This document shows positions 7,633-16,569 of a DNA stretch of 64,000 nucleotides, one piece after another. Each line of letters opens with the position of its first letter. The stretch's first letter is position 1. Made by a program: the position numbers and the translations under genes. Location: the NCBI GenBank assembly GCA_002840895.1, contig PHCZ01000008.1:62001-126000 (forward strand), written 5' to 3'. Under the pieces are notes generated by a model that was not told the DNA's origin, made no database searches, and saw only the letters and a list, made by a program, of their open reading frames with translations. The stretch is from Bacteroidetes bacterium HGW-Bacteroidetes-8 (GTDB lineage Bacteria > Bacteroidota > Bacteroidia > Bacteroidales > UBA932).

Positions 7633-9063
7633 TTATAACTTGATTTTTACTGGCTTAACCATATGTTTAGGGTCAAGGATGGTGTCGAGCTGCTCTTTTG
7701 TGAGGAGCCCTCTCTCCATTACAAGCTTGTAAACACTCCCTCCGGTTTTAAGTGCCTCCTGCGCAATTTCCGAACTCATTTCATAGCCGATGTACTGCTT
7801 GAGAGCAGTGACAATTCCAATAGAGTGCTCTACCATATGGCGACACTGATCTTCATTTGCTACAATACCGTCGATGCACTCTTCGCGAAGGGCTTTAAGA
7901 GCTCTTATGAGCCAGTCGCTGGACTCAATAATACTATGTACTATAACCGGCTCCATTACATTCAGTTCAAGCTGTGCCGCCTCCGAAGCGAGACAAACAG
8001 CCATCTCGTTGGCAATAATCTTAAAACAGACCTGATTAACAACCTCCGGAATAACCGGATTTACCTTTCCGGGCATTATAGATGACCCAGGCTGCTTAGG
8101 TGGCAGGCTGATCTCTGCCAGACCAGTTCTCGGCCCTGAGGATAGCAGACGAAGGTCGTTGCAGATCTTTGATAACCTTATCGCTATCATCTTAAGTGCA
8201 GATGCATAGAAGACCATACTTGATGTATCGTTTGTGGCTTCAACAAGATCCTCGGCAAGACGAATATCCCACCCGGTAATATCCCGGATGTGTTTGATGC
8301 AGGCCTCTGCATAGCCTGGTTCGGAGGTTATTCCTGTTCCGATTGCAGTTGCACCCATATTTATGAAGAGAAGCTCTTTTGCTGCCTTCTCCAGGCGGCT
8401 AAGTTCGTGTTTCATTGCAAATTTATAGGCACCGAAACTCTGCCCCAGGGTCATAGGGACTGCGTCCTGAAGCTGGGTACGTCCCATCTTTATGATGTGA
8501 GCAAATTCTCTCTCCTTTCTCTCAAAAGAGTCAATAAGTTTTTGTAACGCCTCCCTTACGTGAAAGTGAGTGAGATAGAGTCCTATATGCATTGCAGTAG
8601 GGTATGCGTCATTTGTAGACTGAGCCATATTTACGTGGTCATTGGGGCTACAGTATTTGTACTGCCCCCTTTTTTTACCCATTATCTCAAGAGCTCTGTT
8701 TGCAATCACCTCGTTCGCATTCATATTAACACTTGTACCTGCCCCCCCCTGAACCATATCTACAGGGAAGTGCTCCAGATGCTGTCCCTCCATAAGTTCT
8801 TTACAAGCAGCCACAATTGCATCCTTAATTTTGTCGTCTATGAGTCCAAGTTCGTGATTTGCAAGAACTGCTCCCATCTTTACTATACCTAGCGCCTTTG
8901 TGAACTCGGGATATTCGCAAAGGTAGTCTCTGCTAATATCGAAATTCTCAACGCATCTTAGAGTCTGTACTCCAAATAGCGCCTCAACCGGCACCTCTTT
9001 GCTCCCGAGCAAATCGTGCTCTGTACGTGTTTTTCCACTAGTTTTTAAAGGGACTCTCTCCAT
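7633..9063 (-). CDS. aspA: Aspartate ammonia-lyase
   Basis: 476 residues of the aspartase/fumarase superfamily, which converts L-aspartate to fumarate and ammonia. The superfamily signature GSSIMPGKVNPV that forms the catalytic loop is present at about residues 327-338, and QGGAGTSVNMNANEV near residue 105 is another conserved block. Length and sequence fit aspartase better than fumarase C. In anaerobic Bacteroidota this feeds fumarate respiration from aspartate. It has its own promoter at 9095-9088 and converges with the MORN/TonB-C gene. Confidence 0.92.
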   Translation of the reverse strand: MERVPLKTSGKTRTEHDLLGSKEVPVEALFGVQTLRCVENFDISRDYLCEYPEFTKALGIVKMGAVLANHELGLIDDKIKDAIVAACKELMEGQHLEHFPVDMVQGGAGTSVNMNANEVIANRALEIMGKKRGQYKYCSPNDHVNMAQSTNDAYPTAMHIGLYLTHFHVREALQKLIDSFERKEREFAHIIKMGRTQLQDAVPMTLGQSFGAYKFAMKHELSRLEKAAKELLFINMGATAIGTGITSEPGYAEACIKHIRDITGWDIRLAEDLVEATNDTSSMVFYASALKMIAIRLSKICNDLRLLSSGPRTGLAEISLPPKQPGSSIMPGKVNPVIPEVVNQVCFKIIANEMAVCLASEAAQLELNVMEPVIVHSIIESSDWLIRALKALREECIDGIVANEDQCRHMVEHSIGIVTALKQYIGYEMSSEIAQEALKTGGSVYKLVMERGLLTKEQLDTILDPKHMVKPVKIKL

Positions 9064-9087
9064 AACAATATGTTTTAAAAGAAGCTA

Positions 9088-9095
9088 CAAATGTA
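9088..9095 (-). promoter_or_regulatory. Predicted -7 box for aspA
   Basis: The minus strand reads TACATTTG, a perfect TAnnTTTG match 24 nt before the ATG. A long palindrome lies just upstream at about -35 to -65. Confidence 0.6.
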
Positions 9096-9118
9096 ATAAA
9101 TTGGAATAATAAAAGCTA

Positions 9119-9145
9119 ATTATTCTTAGAATATCTAAGAATAAT
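9119..9145. repeat. Perfect 12-3-12 inverted repeat between trkA and aspA
   Basis: ATTATTCTTAGA-ATA-TCTAAGAATAAT is perfect over 24 bases. It lies after the trkA stop and upstream of the aspA promoter, both on the minus strand. No run of T follows directly on the minus strand, so a factor-independent terminator is less likely than an operator for aspA, but both are possible. Confidence 0.55.
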
Positions 9146-9177
9146 AGCACTCACCACAATAGCAGTGATTTCCCTTT

Positions 9178-10524
9178 CTAGGCGAAGAATTTGTTTACCT
9201 TCTTAAGTGCAGATGGAAGAGCGAATACAACAACCCGGTCATAAGGCTTGATCTCTGTGTCGCCAAGTGCAATGAAGCTATTATTCCCTCTTATTACTCC
9301 ACCAATAATTGCATCTTTAGGGAACCCGAGATTGCGGACTTTATCTTTTGTTATGGAGCTGTTCGGGTTTACAATGAACTCAAGAATCTCTGCATCTGAA
9401 CCGTTGAGACATTTGATTGACTGAACTTTGTTAGAGAGGGTGAACCGGAAGATACGACTGGCAGTAATAAGCTTTTTATTTATAACTGCATCTACACCCA
9501 TACCCTCCGCAAGTTTTATATAGTCAATATTCTCTACCTCTGCGATAGTCTTAGCAACACCCATCTTTTTAGCCATTACGCAGGAGAGGATGTTGGTTTC
9601 AGAGCTACTGGTGACAGCTACAAAGGCATCAAAATCATTCACATCCTCTTCAATTAGAAGATCTGTATTCCTGGCATCTCCGTTGATTACCAAAGTTTTA
9701 CTAAGCCTTTCGTTAAGAACATCGCAACGCTCTCTTTTTAGCTCAATTAGCTTAATATAGTCTACAGTGCTTTCAAGTTTCTTTGCAACCATCTCTCCAA
9801 TTCTGCCTCCCCCAACTATCATTAGCCTTTTTACATCTATGTTGTTTTTCCCGGAGTAACTCATCACCTCCTGAACTCCTGTTCTTTTGGATATTACAAA
9901 TACGAGGTCGTGCATTTGAAATCTGGTAGAGCTTCTCGGAATAATGGTTTCACCTTCACGCGATATGGCAACTGCTCTGTATTGAGGCTCTCCAACAGCA
10001 GTGTAATCTGCAAGAGTTTTATCAATTAAAGGTGCTCCGTCGTCCAGACGGAAGACAATTAGCTGAAGCTTTCCACCGGAGAAGTCCATAAACTCCGAGG
10101 TGCCGGTCTGCTTAAGAAGGTCAATAATTTCGTGAGAGGCAATCTTTTCCGGATAGAAAAGGAGGTCTATACCCATCTCTGTAAATAGAAGCTTGTTTTC
10201 GTTTTGCAGATACTCATCATTGTTGATACGTGCTGTAACTTTACTGCTTCCCATTTTTTTTGCAAGGAGCGCACTTATGAGGTTAACATCCTGCTCCTGA
10301 GAGGGACTTACTGCAATAAAAAGGTCTGCCTTAGCGGCACCGGCATATGCAAGAGTCTTTATAGATGTAGGTGAACCGAATACAGTAAGAACATCTGAAT
10401 TCTCCGCAACTCTGTTTAATCTGGACTCGTCGTTGTCTATCAACGTCAAGTCGTGATACTCATTGCTAAGCATTTTGGCAAGGTGGCTTCCCACATCGCC
10501 GGCACCTGCAATAATTATTTTCAT
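9178..10524 (-). CDS. trkA: Potassium uptake regulatory protein TrkA
   Basis: 448 residues with the four-part layout of TrkA: NAD-binding RCK_N (GAGDVGSHLAKML at residues 6-18), RCK_C at about 140-225, a second RCK_N (VGGGRIGEMVAKKLE) and a second RCK_C to the end. It is the peripheral nucleotide-sensing subunit of the TrkH potassium channel complex on the inner face of the membrane. No trkH is in the window. It follows the DUF2795 gene by 11 nt, so the two are probably co-transcribed. Confidence 0.93.
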   Translation of the reverse strand: MKIIIAGAGDVGSHLAKMLSNEYHDLTLIDNDESRLNRVAENSDVLTVFGSPTSIKTLAYAGAAKADLFIAVSPSQEQDVNLISALLAKKMGSSKVTARINNDEYLQNENKLLFTEMGIDLLFYPEKIASHEIIDLLKQTGTSEFMDFSGGKLQLIVFRLDDGAPLIDKTLADYTAVGEPQYRAVAISREGETIIPRSSTRFQMHDLVFVISKRTGVQEVMSYSGKNNIDVKRLMIVGGGRIGEMVAKKLESTVDYIKLIELKRERCDVLNERLSKTLVINGDARNTDLLIEEDVNDFDAFVAVTSSSETNILSCVMAKKMGVAKTIAEVENIDYIKLAEGMGVDAVINKKLITASRIFRFTLSNKVQSIKCLNGSDAEILEFIVNPNSSITKDKVRNLGFPKDAIIGGVIRGNNSFIALGDTEIKPYDRVVVFALPSALKKVNKFFA

Positions 10525-10535
10525 TTTAAACTATT

Positions 10536-10757
10536 TTAATACTCCTCCTCATTGAAGAAGAAGTCCTCTTTGCTGGGATAATCGGGCCAAATATCCTCAA
10601 TGCTATCATAAACCTCCCCGTCCTCTTCCAAATCTTCCAGATTCTCTATCACCTCAAGAGGTGCTCCTGAGCGGGTTGCATAATCAATAAGCTCTTCTTT
10701 AGTTGCAGGCCATGGAGCATCCTCCAGTTTCGACGCCAGTTCAAGTGTCCAATACAT
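10536..10757 (-). CDS. DUF2795 small acidic protein
   Basis: 73 residues, very acidic in the second half (EDLEEDGE, DSIEDIWPDYPSKEDFFF). The N-terminus WTLELASKLEDAPWPATKEELIDYATRSGAP has the small helical pattern of DUF2795, a family common in Bacteroidota. Its function is unknown. It sits just upstream of trkA in the same direction, but nothing in the sequence links it functionally to potassium uptake. Confidence 0.8.
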   Translation of the reverse strand: MYWTLELASKLEDAPWPATKEELIDYATRSGAPLEVIENLEDLEEDGEVYDSIEDIWPDYPSKEDFFFNEEEY

Positions 10758-10841
10758 AGCACAAATAGTTAATAATTAAGCATTTACAATAAACTGCCAA
10801 AATAGTTTGCGAAGATAGTGAAATATTTTTGATTTACAAGA

Positions 10842-11378
10842 TTATTGATACCAGAAATCGTCCCCAAATCCATTGACCATTGATAAGTATCTGGCGTAGA
10901 CATATAGGTAGTCCGATAGCCTGTTTAGATATTTAACTGCAATCTCCAGTCGAGGTTCTACCATAACTGATATTGATGCTCTCTCTGCTCTTCGACATAC
11001 AGTTCTTGCAATGTGGCACTCTGCTGCAACACGGGGTCTTTCGGGCAAGATGAATGCGCTCTGCTCAGGTAGTTTCGCTGTCATTTCATCTATTTGATTT
11101 TCAAGAAATTCTATTTCAAGATAGTCGAAAGGTTTTAATTTTTGAGATGTTGTTTGGTCAGATGCAAGGTGGGCAGCTACAAGCATCAGATTTGCCTGAA
11201 TTCTTCTTAGATTATCGTGATAAGGTTCTCCAAAAGCATCAGCCCTTAATAGTGCAATATGTGAAATAAGTTCGTCAACACTCCCGTATGCATTTACTCT
11301 GGGGTCATCTTTACTCACCCTCTCTCCTCCAACAAGAGATGTTCTCCCCTTATCTCCGGTTTTGGTATATACCTTCAT
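10842..11378 (-). CDS. Cob(I)yrinic acid a,c-diamide adenosyltransferase, PduO type
   Basis: 178 residues of the PduO/MMAB-type ATP:corrinoid adenosyltransferase fold, a trimeric helical bundle. The N-terminal ATP-binding motif TKTGDKGRTSLVGG at residues 5-18 and the RTVCRRAERA and LNRLSDYLYVYAR blocks are diagnostic. It makes adenosylcobalamin, needed for example by methylmalonyl-CoA mutase in the propionate/succinate route of Bacteroidales. It is 27 nt downstream of the ABC ATPase gene. Confidence 0.93.
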   Translation of the reverse strand: MKVYTKTGDKGRTSLVGGERVSKDDPRVNAYGSVDELISHIALLRADAFGEPYHDNLRRIQANLMLVAAHLASDQTTSQKLKPFDYLEIEFLENQIDEMTAKLPEQSAFILPERPRVAAECHIARTVCRRAERASISVMVEPRLEIAVKYLNRLSDYLYVYARYLSMVNGFGDDFWYQ

Positions 11379-11405
11379 TTGAATATTAAATTAAAGTAGT
11401 GCTGT

Positions 11406-12113
11406 TTAGTTATAGTCCAGACAGTTTTTATTTACCTCATCTGACTCAATAAGACCATCTCTGAGTCGGATTATTCTTTTTGCGTGTTTGGCTATATCCT
11501 CTTCGTGAGTTACAACTATTATTGTGTTTCCTTTTTTGTGAATATCTGCAAATAGTTTCATTATATCTGCAGATGTCTTGGAGTCCAGATTCCCGGTTGG
11601 CTCATCTGCAAGTATTATAGATGGTTTGTTTACAAGAGCTCTGGCCACTGCAACCCTTTGACGCTGACCTCCGGAAAGCTCATTTGGCTTGTGGTGGAGG
11701 CGGTCTGTAAGGTCTACACTCTCAATCGCCTCTCTTGCCATAAAGTCCCGCTCTGCTTTTCCTATGCCGGAGTAGATTAAGGGAAGGGAGACGTTATCCA
11801 GAGCGTTGTATCTCGGCAGAAGATTGAATGATTGAAATATAAAGCCAATCTCCTTATTCCTCACCTCTGCAAGATCGTTATCATCCATTTTGGAGACATC
11901 GGTTCCGTTAAGAATATATGTGCCGGCTGTAGGGCTGTCAAGACACCCCAGGATGTTCATCATTGTAGATTTACCGGAACCTGATGGTCCCATTATGGCG
12001 ACATACTCATTTTTGTGGATTGTAATATCAACGCCGTTAAGAGCCTTCACCTCCTGGGTGCCAACTTTGTAGAATTTTTTTATTCCTTTGATTATGATGA
12101 TTTCTTTGTTCAT
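11406..12113 (-). CDS. ABC transporter ATP-binding protein, MacB/LolD family
   Basis: 235 residues with Walker [10 protein letters not shown] at about 40-48, Q-loop [16 protein letters not shown], signature [15 protein letters not shown], and Walker [13 protein letters not shown]. This is the MacB/LolD/FtsE-type ATPase that works with FtsX-like MacB permeases in tripartite efflux or lipoprotein release. No permease gene is next to it, so its partner must be encoded elsewhere. Its predicted -7 box overlaps the stop codon of mqnD, which suggests it can be transcribed apart from the menaquinone genes. Confidence 0.88.
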   Translation of the reverse strand: MNKEIIIIKGIKKFYKVGTQEVKALNGVDITIHKNEYVAIMGPSGSGKSTMMNILGCLDSPTAGTYILNGTDVSKMDDNDLAEVRNKEIGFIFQSFNLLPRYNALDNVSLPLIYSGIGKAERDFMAREAIESVDLTDRLHHKPNELSGGQRQRVAVARALVNKPSIILADEPTGNLDSKTSADIMKLFADIHKKGNTIIVVTHEEDIAKHAKRIIRLRDGLIESDEVNKNCLDYN

Positions 12114-12132
12114 CTTGTTTTCTTTTAAAGTA

Positions 12133-12140
12133 CAAATCTA
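12133..12140 (-). promoter_or_regulatory. Predicted -7 box for the MacB-type ATPase gene
   Basis: The minus strand reads TAGATTTG; the TAG is also the stop codon of mqnD. ATG is 19 nt downstream. Confidence 0.5.
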
Positions 12141-12995
12141 TAAAATAAAGAGACTCTCTTTGGTATATGAGAGAGGAAAAATTTCTGAGGCACTCCTGTA
12201 AAGAGTCTCAACAGCCCGCTCACCCTCCTCTGAAATGTCCACAGAGTATTGATTGACAAATAGTTTAATGTGTTTTTGCAAAACATTAATCTCCATCTCT
12301 CTTGCGTGAATCCTGGAATATTCTACAGAAAGATGTGGGTTTTTAAAAGCAAATTCAATACTTCTTTTGAGAATTCTGTTCACTCTCTGTTGAGTTTCTG
12401 AATCTATTGATCTTCTGATTGCAATTCCACCAAGGGGAATAGGCAGAGAGTATCTTTTATGCCACAAATCACCCAGATCTGCAATCTTGCAGAGACCCTT
12501 TTCGCTATAGGTGAAACGGCTTTCGTGAATCAGAACCCCGCTCGAATACCTCCCTGTTAAAACGGCATCTTCAATCTCAGAGAAAACTAACGGTTCTGTT
12601 TTTTTTATCTCCGGGAAGAAGATTTTAAGCAGCAGCGCTGCAGTTGTTTTCTCTCCCGGAATTGCCGTAACGGATCTGCTGAGCTGCTCCATATCTATAG
12701 CTCCCTTTTCCGGAAACAGAGGATAACCCTTTTTTGCAACCAGAAGAGGACCGTTATTAAATCCCAATGCACTTCCTGCCCTTAACATTATATATTTATC
12801 TGCCAGGTGGCAATATGCGTGGTAACTTAGTTTGCAGATGTCATAGACACCTTCTGCCGAACTTTTATTGAGAGTCTCAATATCCATAAGATTGACATCA
12901 AATGTGAGACCCTCGCAATCTACAAGGGAGTGAACCATTGCGTGAAAAGCAAAAGTATCGTTGGGGCAGGGTGAATATGCAAGGGTCAGCCTCAT
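12138..12995 (-). CDS. mqnD: 1,4-dihydroxy-6-naphthoate synthase MqnD
   Basis: 285 residues of the periplasmic-binding-protein-like MqnA/MqnD family. The N-terminus SPCPNDTFAFHAMV is the MqnD hallmark. The enzyme cleaves cyclic dehypoxanthinyl futalosine to 1,4-dihydroxy-6-naphthoate in the futalosine route to menaquinone. Its ATG overlaps the stop of mqnB by 4 nt (ATGA), which supports translational coupling and a shared pathway. Other mqn genes (mqnA, mqnC) are not in the window. Confidence 0.93.
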   Translation of the reverse strand: MRLTLAYSPCPNDTFAFHAMVHSLVDCEGLTFDVNLMDIETLNKSSAEGVYDICKLSYHAYCHLADKYIMLRAGSALGFNNGPLLVAKKGYPLFPEKGAIDMEQLSRSVTAIPGEKTTAALLLKIFFPEIKKTEPLVFSEIEDAVLTGRYSSGVLIHESRFTYSEKGLCKIADLGDLWHKRYSLPIPLGGIAIRRSIDSETQQRVNRILKRSIEFAFKNPHLSVEYSRIHAREMEINVLQKHIKLFVNQYSVDISEEGERAVETLYRSASEIFPLSYTKESLFIL

Positions 12996-13669
12996 TTGAC
13001 CAGAGCCTTGAGCAGGACCTTTGAGGCTTCTCTAAGAGAGTCCAGAGCAAGAGGTATATTCCATCTGGCTCTCTCTCTCTCTCCTACCTCATTGGATACT
13101 GAACGGAGCTCAATAAACGGAACTCTCTCCAGAATACATACATAGAAAAATGCGGCACCCTCCATACTCTCGATAGAGGGCAAAAAATCTCTCTCAAGTT
13201 GATCTCTCTTTCCGGGCAATCCGCTAACTGTTTGAACTGTAACAGCGGTAGCTCTTTTATAAGGTGATAAAGCGGCCTCAACTGCTCCGGATAGACCTGG
13301 TGCAAGGAGTGCGCCGCTATGAAACGGGTGAGTATCTGCATCCAGAATCTTATAGTCAAACAGAGTTTGGAAGCCGGTACAGGTTTCAAAACCGAGGTCT
13401 CCGAAATACTCTCTATCTACTCTTGCAACAGATCCTATCGGGAACTCCCCGGAAAAGCTTCCGGCTATCCCTATGTTAATAGCCAGGTCAAATTTGGCAG
13501 AAGTTGTATTCAGTATCTTTGTAAGCCTGTAACTTGTAGATGTAGTTCCAATGCCTGTTAACATCCATTCGATTTCTAAACCATATTGTTCACTTTTAGT
13601 GAGTGAATTGTAAGCCTGTCTTGCCGTTATGAGCTCTTCCTGTTCGGCTGCTGTTATCAGTAATCTCAT
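12992..13669 (-). CDS. mqnB: Futalosine hydrolase MqnB
   Basis: 225 residues of the nucleoside phosphorylase/hydrolase fold. Visible are NIGIAGSF at about residues 85-92, the ESMEGAAFFYVC block with the purine-site ESMEGA motif, and RSVSNEVGERERARW near the C-terminus. MqnB removes hypoxanthine from futalosine. Fusion of reading frames with mqnD by a 4-nt overlap makes this assignment stronger than for a general MTA/SAH nucleosidase, which would share the fold. Confidence 0.9.
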   Translation of the reverse strand: MRLLITAAEQEELITARQAYNSLTKSEQYGLEIEWMLTGIGTTSTSYRLTKILNTTSAKFDLAINIGIAGSFSGEFPIGSVARVDREYFGDLGFETCTGFQTLFDYKILDADTHPFHSGALLAPGLSGAVEAALSPYKRATAVTVQTVSGLPGKRDQLERDFLPSIESMEGAAFFYVCILERVPFIELRSVSNEVGERERARWNIPLALDSLREASKVLLKALVK

Positions 13670-13734
13670 ACTATGTCCCTTTTTTTTGTATTATTGCACC
13701 ATATTTGCACAATTCACGAAATTAGATATTAATT

Positions 13735-14334
13735 ATGGCATATACAAAGATTGAGCAATATGACGAGGAGACAACTCAGTCTATTGCTAAACACTACAAA
13801 GAGATACTGAGACTTTTAGGTGAAGATACTTCAAGAGAGGGGCTTATACTTACTCCGGTTAGAATTGCAAGATCTGTTCAGTTTCTGACTCAGGGATATG
13901 AGATGGATGGTCCATCCATCCTGAATTCGGCCAAATTCAAGGAGGAGTATCAACAGATGGTTCTGGTAAAAGATATTGAGCTCTACTCTTTGTGTGAACA
14001 CCATATGCTCCCATTTTACGGAAAGGCTCATATCGCATATATTCCAAACGGATACATAACAGGTCTTAGTAAAATTGCAAGGGTTGTAGAGGCCTATGCC
14101 AGAAGACTTCAGGTACAGGAGAGACTTACCGTGCAAATCCGGGATTGTATCCAGGAGACTCTAAACCCGCTCGGCGTTGCAGTTGTTATTGAGGCTTCAC
14201 ATATGTGTATGCAAATAAGGGGAGTGCAAAAACAGAACTCAGTAACCACTACATCTGCATTTACAGGAGCTTTCCTTAAAGATATAAGAACCAGAGAGGA
14301 GTTTATACACCTGATAGGTGTCTCTCTTCACTAG
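13735..14334 (+). CDS. folE: GTP cyclohydrolase I
   Basis: 199 residues, normal FolE length. The zinc ligands are visible as Cys87 and His90 ([11 protein letters not shown]) and Cys158 ([11 protein letters not shown]), and the following [14 protein letters not shown] block is conserved. The enzyme converts GTP to dihydroneopterin triphosphate, the first step of folate (and possibly queuosine/biopterin) synthesis. It is transcribed away from mqnB and ends 4 nt inside the convergent histidine kinase gene. Confidence 0.97.
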   Translation: MAYTKIEQYDEETTQSIAKHYKEILRLLGEDTSREGLILTPVRIARSVQFLTQGYEMDGPSILNSAKFKEEYQQMVLVKDIELYSLCEHHMLPFYGKAHIAYIPNGYITGLSKIARVVEAYARRLQVQERLTVQIRDCIQETLNPLGVAVVIEASHMCMQIRGVQKQNSVTTTSAFTGAFLKDIRTREEFIHLIGVSLH

Positions 14335-15722
14335 AGTTTCATAGCCAGAGTAAAATCAAACTGCAGCCCTGTATCTGCCCTGTTGCAGACAACGATTTTT
14401 CCTTTATGAAGATGAACTGCATTTCTCACAATTGCGAGCCCAAGTCCGCTGCCTCCGCTTTTTCGACTGCGCCCCTTCTCCACTCTGTAAAAACGCTCAA
14501 AAATTCTGTGGATATGCTCTTCCGGGACACCTTTCCCGGTATCGTAGTATGAGAAGTAGGCCTCACGTTCTGTGACTCCGGTCACCTTTACATAGATGTC
14601 CAGATCCTCTCCGGCGTGTTCAATAGAGTTGTCGATAAGATTTTTAAAGAGAGAGTAGATTAAAAGATAATTTCCTTCAATCTCTAAATCTTGGCTTACA
14701 TCTGTATTGAAACGTATCTTTTTCTCCTCCAGCTTGAATGAGAGGTCTCCCTCAATCTCCTTAAGACAGCGGTATATGTTTATACTCTCGTACTCAAACT
14801 TATCTGCAGCCTCCTCTATTTTGTTGAGAATTGAGATGTCATTCACAATTGCAGAGAGGCGAAGAGATTGAGCGTAAGCTCTCTCAATAAAGAAGCGACT
14901 CTGCTCTTCATTGAGATTTTCCTGCTGAAGCAGAGTCTCGAGGTAACCTCTTATCCCGGTAACGGGAGTTTTGAGTTCGTGTGAGACATTATGGGTGAGC
15001 TCCTGTTTATACCTCTTTGTGTTCTCAAGTTGGCGAAAAGCGTTCATAATCTTCTCTCCGACACCTCCCATCTCATCCTTTGGGAAACGTATCTCGTCAT
15101 AATCCTCTTCCCCGTGCTCAACTCTTGCGATGAACTCTTTTAGTGCACTATAGGGTTTGCTGATTTGCCTAGTAAGGAAAACCAGAACTGCAGATGCAAG
15201 GAGGAAAACTATTATTATATATAACTGCCAGGTCTTATCATTTTTTATTACCGGTAAAATCAAAGAGTTGTAATCCAGGGCAACCCGTACAAACTTATGA
15301 GGATACTTTTTAGCAAAATACAGATACTCACTCTTTAGAGTATTTGAGTATCTAAGGGATGATCCGGATCCGAATTTAACAGCTTCAAGGAGTTCCGGTC
15401 TGTTAAAGTGATTATCCAGGATAGAGTCTCTGTTTGAAAAATTGTCAAAAATTACCCAAGCGTTGCTATCCATAATTGTTATCCTCATCTCTTGCGGGAA
15501 GAGGTCGCCGGAAGAGTCCAAAGCAGCTTCAACCTGCTCTCTATTCGTGCAATCTTTGACTGAGGCATAGATAATATCCGGATAGGGGTGAATTCTGTAA
15601 GAGAGCTTCTCCAGTTTAAACTGACTCTCACGTCTGATAAGGATCAATGAGAAGAGCAGGCTGGTGGCTACCAGCACTAACAAAAAATAGGTGAGAATTT
15701 TATATCTGTAGCTGATCTTCAT
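14331..15722 (-). CDS. Sensor histidine kinase, PhoR-like
   Basis: 463 residues. TM1 spans about 8-29, a periplasmic domain of about 135 residues follows, TM2 spans about 165-184, and a HAMP-like linker runs to about 235. The HisKA box [12 protein letters not shown] carries the phosphoacceptor His248. ATP-binding motifs are [12 protein letters not shown] (N box), DTGKGVPE (G1), FERFYR (F box) and [10 protein letters not shown] (G2). It starts 2 nt after the response regulator gene and is its cognate kinase. The signal is not known; the PhoR-like call is by architecture and by the Pho-box-like repeats next to the regulator. Confidence 0.88.
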   Translation of the reverse strand: MKISYRYKILTYFLLVLVATSLLFSLILIRRESQFKLEKLSYRIHPYPDIIYASVKDCTNREQVEAALDSSGDLFPQEMRITIMDSNAWVIFDNFSNRDSILDNHFNRPELLEAVKFGSGSSLRYSNTLKSEYLYFAKKYPHKFVRVALDYNSLILPVIKNDKTWQLYIIIVFLLASAVLVFLTRQISKPYSALKEFIARVEHGEEDYDEIRFPKDEMGGVGEKIMNAFRQLENTKRYKQELTHNVSHELKTPVTGIRGYLETLLQQENLNEEQSRFFIERAYAQSLRLSAIVNDISILNKIEEAADKFEYESINIYRCLKEIEGDLSFKLEEKKIRFNTDVSQDLEIEGNYLLIYSLFKNLIDNSIEHAGEDLDIYVKVTGVTEREAYFSYYDTGKGVPEEHIHRIFERFYRVEKGRSRKSGGSGLGLAIVRNAVHLHKGKIVVCNRADTGLQFDFTLAMKL

Positions 15723-15724
15723 CT

Positions 15725-16438
15725 TTAACCCTCCTCATCCGGATCAAAGCAATATCCGTACCCAGACCTGTTGACTATAAGAGAGCTGTAGGGCTCAATC
15801 TTTTTTCTTAACCTTGCAATATGGACATCAATTGTCCTATCAAGTACATATGCCTCGTTTTGCCATACACTATCGAGAATTTGTGCCCTGGAGAAGATTT
15901 TTAGTGGTTGAGATGCAAGCATATATAATATCTCAAACTCTTTTTTTGTGAGTTTGATATCCCTCCCTTCGATAGTGACAATTTTATTAACGAAGTTGAT
16001 TGACATACTTTTGAATTCAAACCCGGAGTCAGACACTTTTTTTGAGACTTTTGAGCTACTCTCCTCAGAAGAAGTTCTGGAGAGAACTGCTTTAACCCTT
16101 GCAGTTACCTCTTTGATAGAGAATGGTTTTGAGATATAGTCGTCTGCACCAATATTAAACCCTTTGAGCTTGTCGCTCTCCTGGTCTTTGGCAGTTATAA
16201 ATATTATTGGAATATTCCTGGGATACTCCTCCCTGATAAGTTCGGCAAGTTTAAAGCCGGAGATTGCACCCATCATAACATCCAGCAGAAGCAGGTCATA
16301 GTTATTCTTCAGTTTAGAGTATGCCTCTTCTGCGGAGTATGCAACATCTGTGTCAAAGCCTGCACTCCTTAGATTAAAGCTGAGAATTTCACACAGATCC
16401 TCTTCATCGTCTACAACAAGTATTTTCTTCTTTTTCAT
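15725..16438 (-). CDS. OmpR/PhoB-family response regulator
   Basis: 237 residues. The receiver domain has Asp10-Asp11, phosphoacceptor Asp53 (LLLLDVMMG) and Lys104 (KPFS). The C-terminal winged helix has the OmpR/PhoB pattern KLTKKEFEIL, then the recognition helix region DRTIDVHIARLRKKI and a wing ending VNRSGYGYCF. It is divergent from the TonB-dependent receptor gene, with four 11-bp direct repeats in between that suit a tandemly bound OmpR/PhoB dimer. Its -7 box is 4 nt before the ATG, so the mRNA should be leaderless. Confidence 0.9.
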   Translation of the reverse strand: MKKKKILVVDDEEDLCEILSFNLRSAGFDTDVAYSAEEAYSKLKNNYDLLLLDVMMGAISGFKLAELIREEYPRNIPIIFITAKDQESDKLKGFNIGADDYISKPFSIKEVTARVKAVLSRTSSEESSSKVSKKVSDSGFEFKSMSINFVNKIVTIEGRDIKLTKKEFEILYMLASQPLKIFSRAQILDSVWQNEAYVLDRTIDVHIARLRKKIEPYSSLIVNRSGYGYCFDPDEEG

Positions 16439-16442
16439 AGCG

Positions 16443-16450
16443 CAAATGTA
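16443..16450 (-). promoter_or_regulatory. Predicted -7 box for the response regulator, leaderless
   Basis: The minus strand reads TACATTTG-CGCT-ATG. With the start of transcription normally about 4-6 nt after the box, the 5' end falls on or next to the start codon. Confidence 0.6.
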
Positions 16451-16487
16451 AGATATGATAACAAATCAATGCTAAAATAGGGGGTAA

Positions 16488-16531
16488 CTTAAGAATTTCT
16501 TAACTTTTAGTTATTATTTCCTTAACATACC
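16488..16531 (+). promoter_or_regulatory. Four tandem 11-bp repeats, Pho-box-like operator
   Basis: Four consecutive 11-bp units begin CTTAA (16488), CTTAA (16499), GTTAT (16510) and CTTAA (16521). The last unit ends 5 bp before a perfect -7 box. An 11-bp period with a 5-7 bp conserved core is how PhoB/OmpR-family dimers bind head to tail. The first two units also form a perfect 7-1-7 palindrome (16489-16503). Binding by the adjacent regulator is inferred. Confidence 0.65.
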
Positions 16532-16536
16532 CGAGA

Positions 16537-16544
16537 TACTTTTG
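16537..16544 (+). promoter_or_regulatory. Predicted -7 box for the TonB-dependent receptor operon
   Basis: TACTTTTG, perfect match to TAnnTTTG, 25 nt upstream of the GTG start. The usual -33 region is occupied by the 11-bp repeats, as expected for an activator-dependent promoter. Confidence 0.65.
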
Positions 16545-16569
16545 CATCATAATTATTAAGACAAAAATA

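Noticed and set aside
8548-8570. A half-match to parS (TTACGTGAAA) within aspA
   Set aside because: Only half of the usual 16-bp palindrome is present, so it is not reported as parS. No other parS-like palindrome was seen near the par operon.
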